Below, piece after piece: positions 15,424 to 24,537 of a stretch of 56,721 bases of DNA (position 1 is its first letter; every line of letters begins with the position of its first letter). The notes beneath the pieces are model-generated. The model was not told the origin of the DNA. It did not search any database and saw only the letters and a program-made list of their open reading frames with translations. The DNA comes from Azovibrio restrictus DSM 23866. GTDB lineage: Bacteria; Pseudomonadota; Gammaproteobacteria; Burkholderiales; Rhodocyclaceae. Position numbers and translations under genes: made by a program. The stretch lies in NCBI RefSeq assembly GCF_000429665.1, contig NZ_AUCH01000022.1:1-56721 (forward strand). The letters are read 5' to 3'.

Positions 15424-16371
15424 ATGCCCGATCCCCAGACCACCCTGCTGCTGATCTTCGCCGGTGTTGCCGGTCTCCTGACCCTGGCCAGCGCCATCGG
15501 CGCCTGGCTGCACTGGCGCCAGCCCGCCGGCCAGCCCAGTCCGGGCATCGCCAACCTCAATGCCCGCATCAAGGCCTGGTGGGGCATGGTGGCCCTGCTG
15601 GGCCTGGCCTTCTGGGCCGGCAAGACCGGGGTGATCCTGCTGTTTGCCTTCATCTCCTTCCAGGCCCTGCGGGAATTCATCTCGGTCACCTACACCCGGC
15701 GCGGCGACCACCGGGCCCTGGTGTGGAGCTTCTTCCTCTTCCTGCCGCTCCAGTATTTCCTGATCGGTATCGACTGGTATGGCCTGTTCAGCATTCTGAT
15801 TCCGGTCTATGCCTTCCTGCTGCTGCCCATCTCCTCCACCCTGGGGGCCGATACCACCCGCTTCCTGGAGCGGGCCGCCAAGGTCCAGTGGGGGCTGATG
15901 ATCTGCGTCTACTGCCTGTCCCATGTGCCGGCCCTGCTGACCCTGCAGATTCCCGGTTTCGAGGGGCGCAACCTGCAGCTGATCGTGTTCCTGGTGCTCA
16001 CCGTCCAGTCCAGCGACGTGTTCCAGTATGTCTGGGGCAAGCTCCTGGGGCGGCACAAGCTGGCGCCGGAAATTTCCCCCTCCAAGACCCTGGAGGGGCT
16101 GGTGGGCGGGGTGCTGACCTCCACGGCCGTGGGTGCCGCCCTGTGGTGGATCACCCCCTTCGCCCCCTGGCAGGCGGCCCTGCTGGCCTTGACCATCAAC
16201 ATCCTCGGCTTCTTCGGCGGCTTCGTGCTCTCCGCCATCAAGCGGGACCGGGGGCTGAAGGACTGGGGCAGCATGATCGAGGGGCACGGGGGCATGCTCG
16301 ACCGGGTGGATTCCATCGCCTTCTCGGCCCCCATCTTTTTCCATCTGGTGCGCTTCTGGTGGGTGCCCTGA
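15424..16371 (+). CDS. CdsA-family phosphatidate cytidylyltransferase (YnbB-like)
   Basis: 315 aa integral membrane protein. The C-terminal signature of CDP-diglyceride synthetases is present: KRDRGLKDWG near 272-281 and GHGGMLDRVDS near 287-297. It would convert phosphatidate and CTP to CDP-diacylglycerol at the inner membrane. It is longer than the usual housekeeping CdsA of betaproteobacteria, and its neighbours are not the frr/dxr/bam genes that surround housekeeping cdsA. A second, specialised copy dedicated to the upstream YnbA-like transferase is therefore likely. Confidence 0.82.
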   Translation: MPDPQTTLLLIFAGVAGLLTLASAIGAWLHWRQPAGQPSPGIANLNARIKAWWGMVALLGLAFWAGKTGVILLFAFISFQALREFISVTYTRRGDHRALVWSFFLFLPLQYFLIGIDWYGLFSILIPVYAFLLLPISSTLGADTTRFLERAAKVQWGLMICVYCLSHVPALLTLQIPGFEGRNLQLIVFLVLTVQSSDVFQYVWGKLLGRHKLAPEISPSKTLEGLVGGVLTSTAVGAALWWITPFAPWQAALLALTINILGFFGGFVLSAIKRDRGLKDWGSMIEGHGGMLDRVDSIAFSAPIFFHLVRFWWVP

Positions 16372-16412
16372 GTAGAATGGGGCCTCCCTGAATCCATCTG
16401 GAGGCCCGAACC

Positions 16413-16823
16413 ATGCCGGACTACCCCGTTTCCAGCAGCGATCCCCTGGAGGGCGCCCGCACCTGGGCCCACATCATGTACGGGCTGCATGCCTTTTCCG
16501 CCCTGAGCGGCGTGCTCTCTTCGGCCACCATCGTCGGGGCCTTCCTGTTTGGCTGGCCTTCCATCATCGCGGTCATCCTCAACTACATCAAACGGGGCGA
16601 GGTACGCGACACCTGGCTCGACAGCCATTACCGCTGGCAGCTGCGCACCTTCTGGTTCGCCCTGTTCTGGGTGCTCCTGGCGGGGCTCATGGCGCTCACC
16701 ATCATCGGCATTCCGGCGGCCTTCCTGGTGATCCTGGTGGCGGGGGTCTGGGTCCTGTACCGGGTGATCCGGGGCTGGATGGCCCTGGTGGACCGCAAGC
16801 CCCTGCCGGTGCCGGCGCCCTGA
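16413..16823 (+). CDS. Small DUF4870-like membrane protein
   Basis: 136 aa with three predicted membrane segments: a short helix around 25-40, then FLFGWPSIIAVILNYIK, and a long hydrophobic pair over about 75-125. A conserved-looking RDTWLDSHYRWQLRTFW lies between them. The pattern fits the DUF4870/Tic20-like family, which has no assigned biochemical function. The ATG has TGGAGG about 8 bases upstream. It follows the CdsA-like gene by 41 bp and precedes sfsA by 30 bp, all on the plus strand. Confidence 0.65.
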   Translation: MPDYPVSSSDPLEGARTWAHIMYGLHAFSALSGVLSSATIVGAFLFGWPSIIAVILNYIKRGEVRDTWLDSHYRWQLRTFWFALFWVLLAGLMALTIIGIPAAFLVILVAGVWVLYRVIRGWMALVDRKPLPVPAP

Positions 16824-16853
16824 GGCCGGGTTCTCTGGTCTTTCGCCACTGAA

Positions 16854-17576
16854 ATGCAGCTGCCGCCCCTGAGCGAAGGGCGCCTGGTGCGCCGCTACCA
16901 ACGCTTTCTGGCCGACGTGGAGCTGGCTGACGGGCGGCTGGTGACGGCCCATTGTCCCAATACCGGCTCCATGCTCGGCTGCAAGCGTCCGGGCAGCCGG
17001 GTGTGGCTGTCCGCCAGCGACAATCCCCGGCGCAAGCTGGCCTGGACCTGGGAGCTGGTGGAAGCAGGCCTGGCCGATGGAGCCGGCCGGGAAGGGGTGC
17101 TGGTGGGGCTGCACACGGGGCGCAGCAATGCCCTGGTGCGGGAAGCCATCGAGGCGGGCCGCTTGCCGGGGCTGGCGGGCTACGAGGAAATCCGGCCGGA
17201 GGTGAAGTATGGGCAGAGCTCCCGCATCGACCTGCTGCTCACCGGGGCGGGGCTGCCGCCCTGCTACGTGGAGGTGAAAAACGTCACGGCGGCGGTGGCC
17301 GGCGGGGGGGGGTATTTTCCTGATGCGGTGACTGCACGGGGCGCCCGGCACCTGGAGGAAATGGCGGCCATGGTGGCCCAGGGCGCCCGGGCCCTGCTGG
17401 TGTTCTGCGTCCAGCGCGATGATGTGTGCGAAGTGCGACCGGCGGACCACATCGACCCGGTCTATGGTGCGACCCTGCGCCAGGCCCTGGCCCGGGGGGT
17501 GCAGGTGGCAGCCCTGGGGGCCCGGGTGACACCGGCGGCCATCACCCTGGAGCGCTTCCTGCCAGTCTCCTGCTGA
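16854..17576 (+). CDS. sfsA: SfsA family DNA-binding protein / nuclease
   Basis: 240 aa, the usual SfsA length. An N-terminal OB-like domain (VTAHCPNTGSMLGCKRPGS is the family hallmark) is followed by a PD-(D/E)xK-like fold with RIDLLL and EVKNVT carrying the acidic residues and lysine. SfsA was described as a sugar-fermentation stimulator in E. coli, and the fold suggests DNA binding or cleavage; the physiological role is unclear. ATG 16854 gives the full family N-terminus. Confidence 0.9.
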   Translation: MQLPPLSEGRLVRRYQRFLADVELADGRLVTAHCPNTGSMLGCKRPGSRVWLSASDNPRRKLAWTWELVEAGLADGAGREGVLVGLHTGRSNALVREAIEAGRLPGLAGYEEIRPEVKYGQSSRIDLLLTGAGLPPCYVEVKNVTAAVAGGGGYFPDAVTARGARHLEEMAAMVAQGARALLVFCVQRDDVCEVRPADHIDPVYGATLRQALARGVQVAALGARVTPAAITLERFLPVSC

Positions 17577-17664
17577 AAGGCTGCAGAAAGGCTGGTGAGG
17601 GGCTCACACAGGGTTTCGCTTAACGTTTATCCTACGGAAATACATTGTTCCGGAGTTCGTACCC

Positions 17665-18741
17665 GTGACCTCCCTGCTGCCCAAACAGAACATCCTGATC
17701 GTCGACGACACCCCGGACAATCTGGAACTGCTGGCCCAGATCCTCAAGGATGAATACCGGGTCCGGGTTGCCGCCAGTGGCGAGAAGGCCCTGCAGATCG
17801 TCTGCTCCCCCGAGCCCCCGGACCTGATCCTGCTCGACATCATGATGCCCGGCATGAGCGGCCTGGAAGTCTGTCGCCGCCTCAAGGCCAACCCCGACCG
17901 GCGCCGCATCCCGGTGATCTTCGTCACCGCCATGGACGGCGAATCGGACGAGGAGCTGGGGCTGGAGCTGGGGGCCGTCGATTACATCACCAAGCCCATC
18001 AGCCCGCCCATCGTCCGGGCCCGGGTGCGCACGCACCTGGCCCTTTACGACCAGTCCCGGGAGTTGGAGCGCATGGTGCGCCAGCGCACCCGGGAGCTGC
18101 AGGTGACCCGGCGCCAGATCATCCGCCGCCTGGGGCGGGCCGCCGAATTCAAGGACAACGAGACGGGCAACCATGTGCTGCGCATGAGCCACTATGCGCG
18201 GCTGATTGCCGAGGCCTACGGCCTGGGGCCCGAGGCGGCGGACATCATCCTCAACACCGCACCCATGCACGACATCGGCAAGATCGGCATTCCCGACACC
18301 ATCCTCTTGAAGCCGGGCAAGCTGGACGAGGCGGACTGGCGCGTCATGCGCCAGCATCCGGTGATGGGTGCGGAAATCATCGGCAAGCACGAGAACGAGC
18401 TGCTCGAGACCGCCCGGGTGATCGCCCTGTCCCACCATGAAAAATGGGATGGCAGCGGCTATCCCTACGGGCTGGCCGGGGAGGCGATCCCCCTGGAGGG
18501 GCGCATCGTGGCCATTGCCGACGTGTTCGATGCCCTGGTTTCGGAACGGCCCTACAAGAAAGCCTATTCCGTCCAGGACTCCCTTGCCTTCATGGACGGC
18601 CAGGCCGGCCGCCACTTCGATCCGGAGCTGCTGCAGGCCTTCCGTCAGGCCCTGCCGGAAGTGCTGCGCATCCGCGACATCTACGCCGACGAGCGGGGCG
18701 CCCTCACCGACCTGGAGGAAGCGGGCAAAGAGGAGAGCTAG
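17665..18741 (+). CDS. Response regulator with HD-GYP output domain
   Basis: 358 aa. Receiver domain at about 9-125 with phospho-acceptor D58, acidic pair DD at 14-15 and the TKP lysine near 110. A coiled-coil linker (about 128-152) leads to an HD-GYP domain with an intact HDIGK and HHEKWDGSGYP, so active c-di-GMP phosphodiesterase is expected, unlike the protein at 10904. A GTG start is used; CGGAG lies about ten bases upstream. No partner histidine kinase is adjacent. The 3' end overlaps convergent dacB by 4 bp. Confidence 0.9.
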   Translation: MTSLLPKQNILIVDDTPDNLELLAQILKDEYRVRVAASGEKALQIVCSPEPPDLILLDIMMPGMSGLEVCRRLKANPDRRRIPVIFVTAMDGESDEELGLELGAVDYITKPISPPIVRARVRTHLALYDQSRELERMVRQRTRELQVTRRQIIRRLGRAAEFKDNETGNHVLRMSHYARLIAEAYGLGPEAADIILNTAPMHDIGKIGIPDTILLKPGKLDEADWRVMRQHPVMGAEIIGKHENELLETARVIALSHHEKWDGSGYPYGLAGEAIPLEGRIVAIADVFDALVSERPYKKAYSVQDSLAFMDGQAGRHFDPELLQAFRQALPEVLRIRDIYADERGALTDLEEAGKEES

Positions 18742-20141
18742 CCCCCCTGGCGCTGGGCGACCCAAAGCAGCAGGGCATCCATGGCCTCCTGGCCGGCCCC
18801 GGCCCGGGGGTGGTTGATCAGGAAAGTCACCGCGTAGCGCTGGCCCCGGGCGTCCAGGGCATAGCCGGCGGCGCTCTTCACCCCGTCCAGGGTACCGGTC
18901 TTGATGTGGGCCCGGCCCGTGGCGGCCGTGTCGTTCAGGCGTTTCTTCATGGTGCCGTCCAGGCCGGTGATGGGCAGGGAGGCGATCAGCTCCGGCATCA
19001 CCGGGCTTTGCCAGGCGGATACCAGCAGCTGGTTCAGGCTGGCGGCGCTGATCCGCTCCCGGCGGGAAAGGCCGGAGCCGTTTTCCAGCACCAGTTCCGG
19101 GAAGGCCAGCTGCTTCGTCCGCAGCCATTCACGCAGCCGCAGGGCAGCCTTTTCCTCTGTGGCGCCGCTGCCATCCCCGTTGCCCAGGGCCAGGAACAGC
19201 TGGCGGGCCATGACATTGTTGCTCCACTTGTTCACGTCCCGGACCATGTCGGCCACCGGAGGCGATTCCTGGCTGGCCAGCAGCCGGGCCTCGGGGGGCA
19301 GGACGCCGCTGCGGACCCGGCCCTTGAAGCTGCCGCCCAGCTCCCGCCACAGGGCCCGGAACAGGCCTTCCACATGGCTGTCGGCGCTCAGGGGGGCCAG
19401 GTACAGGGATTTCTCCCCGCAGCTCACCGGATAGGGGCCGCTGATTTCCAGCCGCCCGGGGCTGTGGCGCACTTCCAGCCGGTCCCGCCAGCCGTTGCAG
19501 GGGCCGTTGCCGGCCGTGAGGCGGGCGTCCACCTGCAGGCCTTCGCTGGGCGTCTCGCTCCACAGCCGCACCCCGTTGCCTTCGGGTTTCAGGGTGAAGC
19601 GCAGGGCGCGGAAATCCACCAGCAGCCCGTCGGGGCCCACGTTGTAGGCGCGCATGGGCTTGTTGTCGAAGGCCCCCGGGTCCAGGGCCGGGACGTTGAA
19701 GACCGAACGGTCCAGGATCAAGTCCCCGTCGATCTGGCGTATGCCGCGCACCTGCAATTGGCGCAGCAGGGCCCAGAAGCTTTCCAGGGCGAATTTCGGA
19801 TCGCCGCTGCCCTTCAGGTAGAGGGGGCCGGGCAGGCGGCCGTCGGCGCCGGGTTCGACGCTGGCCCAGGCGCCGGTCTGCCAGGTGGCGGCGGGGCCCA
19901 GCAATTCCAGGGCGGCATAGGTGGTGACGAGCTTCATCACCGAGGCGGGATTCATCGGGGCCTGGGCGTTGTGACGCACCAGGGGCGGTCCGGTGTTGTC
20001 CAGGGGCTGTACCACCACGGCCACGGACTGGAGGGGAATCTGGGCGGTAGCCAGGGCTTGCGTGACGCTGGCAGGGAGGGCCTGGGCCAGCAGGGAGCCG
20101 GCCCAGCAGAACAGGGCGGCTCCCAGGAGGGAGCGGAGCAT
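18738..20141 (-). CDS. dacB: D-alanyl-D-alanine carboxypeptidase/endopeptidase (PBP4, DacB)
   Basis: 467 aa with an N-terminal signal peptide (to about residue 20). Penicillin-binding motifs are all present: SVMK (S67, K70), SNN near 303 and KTG near 415, the S13 peptidase arrangement with a long insert between the first two motifs. It works in the periplasm, trimming peptidoglycan stem peptides and cross-links. Its ATG overlaps the stop of the upstream chemoreceptor gene (TGATG), so the two are co-translated, an unusual pairing. Confidence 0.92.
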   Translation of the reverse strand: MLRSLLGAALFCWAGSLLAQALPASVTQALATAQIPLQSVAVVVQPLDNTGPPLVRHNAQAPMNPASVMKLVTTYAALELLGPAATWQTGAWASVEPGADGRLPGPLYLKGSGDPKFALESFWALLRQLQVRGIRQIDGDLILDRSVFNVPALDPGAFDNKPMRAYNVGPDGLLVDFRALRFTLKPEGNGVRLWSETPSEGLQVDARLTAGNGPCNGWRDRLEVRHSPGRLEISGPYPVSCGEKSLYLAPLSADSHVEGLFRALWRELGGSFKGRVRSGVLPPEARLLASQESPPVADMVRDVNKWSNNVMARQLFLALGNGDGSGATEEKAALRLREWLRTKQLAFPELVLENGSGLSRRERISAASLNQLLVSAWQSPVMPELIASLPITGLDGTMKKRLNDTAATGRAHIKTGTLDGVKSAAGYALDARGQRYAVTFLINHPRAGAGQEAMDALLLWVAQRQGG

Positions 20142-22237
20142 CAGCGTTTGTAGAGTTGGAAGCGGGCGATCAGGGTATCCAGACGGCCGGCCGTCTGCAA
20201 GAGTTCATCGGCAGCGCTCTTGGCTTCCCGGGCGGAACTGGTGTTCTGCTCGATCAGGTCGGTGATGTGTTCCATGTTGCTGGCCACCTCCTGGCTGGCG
20301 ATGTTCTGCTGCTGGGCCGCGTCGGAAATCTGCTGGGCCATGCCCGAGACCTGCTGGCTGGCGCTGGTGATGCCTTCCAGGCCGGAAACGCTTTCGCGCA
20401 ACATGCCGACGCCGGTATCCACCTCCTGGGCGGCCTGTTCCATGCCGGTCACGGCGGTCTGGGTCACCGCCTGGATTTCATTGACCATGGTGGAGATGTC
20501 GGTGGTGGAGCTGGTGGTCCGTTCCGCCAGTTTCCTGACCTCGTCGGCCACCACCGCAAAGCCCCGGCCCTGCTCCCCGGCCCGGGCCGCCTCGATGGCG
20601 GCGTTCAAGGCGAGCAGGTTGGTCTGGCTGGCGATTTCCTGAATCACCCGGGTGATGTCGCCGATTTTCTGGATCGAGTCGCTCAGTTCATGGATGGTGG
20701 AGCTGGAAGCCTGCACCGATTCCACCACCTTGCTGGTGGCGACCATGCTCTGGTTGATCTTGCCGTTGCTGTCTTCCACCAGGTCCTGGGAGTTGCGCGC
20801 GGCGGTGGCGGTTTCCTCGGCATTGCTGGCCACCTCGGCCACCGACTGGCTGAATTCCTCGGTGGCGGCGGCGACGCTCTGGACCGCGTCCTGCTGCTGC
20901 ATGGACTGTTCCGCCACCTGGGCCATGTGGCCTTCCAGCTGCCGGCTGCGGCTCTCGATGTCCCGGGACACGGCGCTGATCTCGTCCATCATCGCCTTCA
21001 GGTGGGCCTGCATGGCCCCCAGGTTGCAGAGCAGGATGCCCGTTTCATCCCGGCCGGAGACGTCGATGTCTTCGGTGAGCTTGCCCTCGGCGATCTGTTC
21101 GAAGTGGTTCAGGGCCTTGCGCAGGGGCACGACGATGGCCTGGATCAGCAGGTAGCCGCCCAGGGTTGCCAGCAGCAGGGCCCCCAGGGTGCCGGCCACG
21201 GCCAGGGTCAGTACCCGGGTGTAACTGGTTTCGGCATCGTCATAGCGCTGGGTGGCGGCTCGGGCCAGGGACTGGATCAGGGCGTCCCCGTCCTTCTGCA
21301 TCTGGGCATAGAGCGGGTTGATCTGGAGCAGCAGGATCTCGTTGGCCTTCAGGTACTGGCCTGCCGCCAGGGCTTCCCGGGCCAGGTTCACCCCCTCCTT
21401 GGAGAAGCGCTCCCGGGAGGCGCCGAACTTGTCGAACAGGGCCTGCTGCTCGGCGCTCATGGGGATGCCCTTGAGCTCGTCCAGCAAGGAGTTGATTTCC
21501 TGGCGGTTCTTCAGGGTGTTGTCGATGTGCAGGGCCAGGGGGTGGTCGTGGAGCTTGGAGTTGGGGTTGCCCGGATCGTGCTGCAGGCCGAGCATGACCT
21601 GGGAGCGGTTGTCCCCGAGCAGGAACATGATCCGGTTGATCTTGTTGGAGGGCGTCAGCTCGTGCTGGTAGAGGTACTTCAGTTCCTTGTTGACATGGGA
21701 GATGCCTCCCAGGCCGATGAAGCTGCCGATCAGCAGCATCACCATCAGGGTCGCCAGCATCGCCCACAGCCGGGCGCGCAGGGAAAGCCGGCCGAACCAG
21801 CCGCCCCGGGCCGTATGCAGGGGGGCGCCGCTGGCCTTGAGGCGGGCGTACAGGGCTTCGGCCTCCTGGATGCGGCCGGCGCTCACCGGGGTGCGCACGG
21901 ACATGTAGCCGGTGGTCTGGCCATTCTGCTTGACCGGCACCACCAGGGCTTCGACCCAGTAATGGTCGCCATTCTTGCAGCGGTTCTTCACCAGGCCCCG
22001 CCAGGGCAATCCCGATTTCACCGTGTGCCACAGGTCGGCAAAGGCCTGGGGCGGCATGTCTGGATGGCGCACGATGTTGTGGCTCTGGCCCAGCAATTCG
22101 GTGCGGGAAAAGCCGCTGATCTCTTCGAAGGCGTCATTCACATAGGTGATGACACCCTTCAGGTCGGTGCGGGATACCAGGTAGGTACTGGCGGGGAAGG
22201 GGACTTCGCGCTGGGTGACCGGAAGATTGGTTTTCAT
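20141..22237 (-). CDS. Aer-like PAS-containing chemoreceptor
   Basis: 698 aa. The N-terminal PAS domain (about 15-110) carries the Aer signature: TDLKGVITYVNDAF, then GFSRTELLGQSHNIVRHPDM, and WRGLVKNRCKNGDHYWVEA. In Aer this domain binds FAD and senses redox state or oxygen. Two membrane segments follow (about 150-175 and 360-385), enclosing a helical domain of about 190 residues larger than in Aer, then HAMP and a full MCP signalling domain. The ATG at 22237 gives the normal Aer-type N-terminus; the open frame upstream is non-coding. It is the first gene of the pair with dacB. Confidence 0.88.
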   Translation of the reverse strand: MKTNLPVTQREVPFPASTYLVSRTDLKGVITYVNDAFEEISGFSRTELLGQSHNIVRHPDMPPQAFADLWHTVKSGLPWRGLVKNRCKNGDHYWVEALVVPVKQNGQTTGYMSVRTPVSAGRIQEAEALYARLKASGAPLHTARGGWFGRLSLRARLWAMLATLMVMLLIGSFIGLGGISHVNKELKYLYQHELTPSNKINRIMFLLGDNRSQVMLGLQHDPGNPNSKLHDHPLALHIDNTLKNRQEINSLLDELKGIPMSAEQQALFDKFGASRERFSKEGVNLAREALAAGQYLKANEILLLQINPLYAQMQKDGDALIQSLARAATQRYDDAETSYTRVLTLAVAGTLGALLLATLGGYLLIQAIVVPLRKALNHFEQIAEGKLTEDIDVSGRDETGILLCNLGAMQAHLKAMMDEISAVSRDIESRSRQLEGHMAQVAEQSMQQQDAVQSVAAATEEFSQSVAEVASNAEETATAARNSQDLVEDSNGKINQSMVATSKVVESVQASSSTIHELSDSIQKIGDITRVIQEIASQTNLLALNAAIEAARAGEQGRGFAVVADEVRKLAERTTSSTTDISTMVNEIQAVTQTAVTGMEQAAQEVDTGVGMLRESVSGLEGITSASQQVSGMAQQISDAAQQQNIASQEVASNMEHITDLIEQNTSSAREAKSAADELLQTAGRLDTLIARFQLYKR

Positions 22238-22417
22238 GCTGTTGCACCAGAAGAAGGCCGATACTGGGCCCGGGGTCGGCAAAAAGTAATAGTTCGTTAG
22301 AGTGATGACAAACCGGAGTTTCGTCAATACCATGGATCCCTCATAAAAACTCTCTCCCAGCCCGGTGGGACTGCATGGCCGGATGTGCCCTGCAGTCCGG
22401 ATTCCGGGCTTGCCGCC

Positions 22418-24496
22418 ATGCACCTTACCGATTCCTCAGCTCTCTCCAAGCCGCCATCCTGGGACCGCTACGGGGTGGTCCAGCAATGCCGGGCCCATTA
22501 TCTGCAGCGCCTCGTGGTGGTGGCCCAGGAAGCCGGGGTGCTGGAACCCAGGGCCCTGGAGCAGCTGCAGGAAGGGGCAGGCGCCTTCTTCGAGGCCATG
22601 GTGAGCGCGGCCCGCCGCTCGGGGTTCGAGCAGGCCGATGGCCTGACCGCATCGCGAATCTCCCTGGTGGATGACAACCAGCTGGAACAGGAACTGCGTC
22701 GGGACGACATCGCCCGGCGTCTCTATGACCGCTGCGCCGAGAACCTGTGGCGTCTGCACCTGCGCTGCGTCACTCTGCTGAACCGGCCGGAGCTGGTATT
22801 GAAGGACAACCCCATGAGCCCGGACGGGGTCAGCGCCGGGCTGGCCGCCCTGTGCGCCGCCCTGGGGCTGAGCCAGGAGAAGATTCTGGATCTGCTCGAC
22901 CGTCTGGAGCAGCAGCTTGCCCTGCACATGCCCGTGCTCTACGGAGAACTGGCGGACCTGCTGGCCCAGGCCGGGGTGGCGGCGGCCGTGGCCCAGCGCA
23001 GCATCGTCCAGGCCCCCAGCGGGCCGGCCGGGGAGCCGGCATCCGGGGGCGAGGATCCCCTGGCGGCCCTTAAAGGTGCCCTGCTGCAGCAGACCGCTAG
23101 TCCTGGGCCGACAGGTGGCGGGGCCGTCCAGCTCGCCCCGGCCGGGGGCGGGCCGGTTCAGGTGGTGGATGCGGAACTGCTGGAACGGTTGCTGGACCGT
23201 CTCAAGACCCTGGATGCCTTTACGCCCACCAATCCCGAACTGATCATGCATGGGGCTGGGAGCGATGGGCCCGGGCGTCCGCCCGCAGCCTTGAACGCCC
23301 GTAACCTGGGGGTGGCCGGCCCGGACGGGGCTTCCATTGATGCCCTGGCGCTGATCTTCGAGGCCATCTTTGCCCACCCTCAGCTCGCCGAAGGGGCCCG
23401 GGCCGCGATTGTCGGCCTGCAGATTCCCGTGCTCAAGCTGGCCCTCCAGGACCGCAGTTTCTTTTCCGAGCGCCAGCATCCGGCCCGGCTCACCCTGGAC
23501 CGCATGGCGGTACTGGCTACCGGCCTGCCGCCTTCAGCCGGGTTCGAACATCCGGTCTGCCAGCAGTTGAATCAGATCGCCGCCGGCATCCGCAATGCGC
23601 CGCGACTGGGGAGCGAAACCTTCACGGCTGCCCTGGCTGGCCTGGATGCCGCCATTGCCGCACGGGGCGAGGCCATCGAGGCCCTGGCCGCCGCCTACCA
23701 GCCCCTGGTGGCCCGGGTGGAGCAGGAGGGCCAGGCCGCCAGCGTGGCGCGCCAGTTCCTGGCCTCCCGGCTGCAGGCCGGCCTGCCCCAGGAGTTCGTG
23801 GAATTCCTGGAGCACGACTGGTTTGCCGTGCTCGAAGCCGCCTGCCGCACGGGCGGGGTCCAGGGCCAGGCATGGCTGGCGGCCAGCGGCCTGGTGGATG
23901 AACTGCTGTGGAGCATCGCCCCCAAGCAGACCCAGGAGGAGCGGCAGCGGCTGGCCGCCCTGATCCCTTCCATCCTGAAGCGCATTCCCATTGCCCTGGC
24001 CGCCATCGGCCGGCGCCTGGACCCGGGCAGCCCCTTCCTGGATGCCTGCTTTGCCCTGCAGACTGCCGCCATGCGCGGCCGGGCCCTGCCGCCCGCAGCT
24101 CCGGCCCGGCCGCAAGGCGGGCTCGAAGAGGCCATCCAGGCGCCCGTGGGGCGGGGCGCCCTGCAGCACTACGATCTGGAAGCCGGGGGGCGCCTGCTCA
24201 AGGTGCTGCGCTATCCGGAGCCGGGGAACATCACCGTCACCCCCGGGCGGCGCGGAGAGTGGCTGGAGTTCCAGCTGCCCGACGCCGGGGCCGGGCTCCT
24301 GTGCGGCCGTCTTTCCTGGGACGGCCCGGGGGGTGAGGTGCTGCTGGCCAACCCGGACTGGGATTTTGCGGTTTACCTGGGGCCCGGGGTCCTGGATGCC
24401 CTGCTGCGGGTGCGCCAGGCGAGCCGCTGCAACGCCACCTCTCTGTTCGACGAGGCAGCCGAGCAGGCGGCCCGGCTCATGGCCGCGGCTTCCTGA
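22418..24496 (+). CDS. DUF1631 family protein
   Basis: 692 aa, mostly alpha-helical and rich in Ala/Leu/Gln. Family-type segments are seen in both halves: QLEQELRRDDIARRLYDRC near the N-terminus, and the VEFLEHDWFAVL and WSIAPKQTQEER stretches in the second half. DUF1631 proteins (often mis-named thymidine phosphorylase) occur in beta- and gammaproteobacteria and are commonly found near c-di-GMP proteins. No enzyme activity is established. ATG 22418 is preferred; a GTG at 22385 would add 11 residues. It is divergent from the Aer-like gene and convergent with the BdlA-like gene. Confidence 0.75.
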   Translation: MHLTDSSALSKPPSWDRYGVVQQCRAHYLQRLVVVAQEAGVLEPRALEQLQEGAGAFFEAMVSAARRSGFEQADGLTASRISLVDDNQLEQELRRDDIARRLYDRCAENLWRLHLRCVTLLNRPELVLKDNPMSPDGVSAGLAALCAALGLSQEKILDLLDRLEQQLALHMPVLYGELADLLAQAGVAAAVAQRSIVQAPSGPAGEPASGGEDPLAALKGALLQQTASPGPTGGGAVQLAPAGGGPVQVVDAELLERLLDRLKTLDAFTPTNPELIMHGAGSDGPGRPPAALNARNLGVAGPDGASIDALALIFEAIFAHPQLAEGARAAIVGLQIPVLKLALQDRSFFSERQHPARLTLDRMAVLATGLPPSAGFEHPVCQQLNQIAAGIRNAPRLGSETFTAALAGLDAAIAARGEAIEALAAAYQPLVARVEQEGQAASVARQFLASRLQAGLPQEFVEFLEHDWFAVLEAACRTGGVQGQAWLAASGLVDELLWSIAPKQTQEERQRLAALIPSILKRIPIALAAIGRRLDPGSPFLDACFALQTAAMRGRALPPAAPARPQGGLEEAIQAPVGRGALQHYDLEAGGRLLKVLRYPEPGNITVTPGRRGEWLEFQLPDAGAGLLCGRLSWDGPGGEVLLANPDWDFAVYLGPGVLDALLRVRQASRCNATSLFDEAAEQAARLMAAAS

Positions 24497-24537
24497 GGGT
24501 TTTTTCCTGAGGCCCAGCCGGGGCCGGGCGCTTCGGC

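Noticed and set aside
18444..22300. Long plus-strand frames opposite dacB and the Aer-like receptor
   Set aside because: Both real genes have complete family motifs; the plus frames are Gly/Gln/His-rich shadows.
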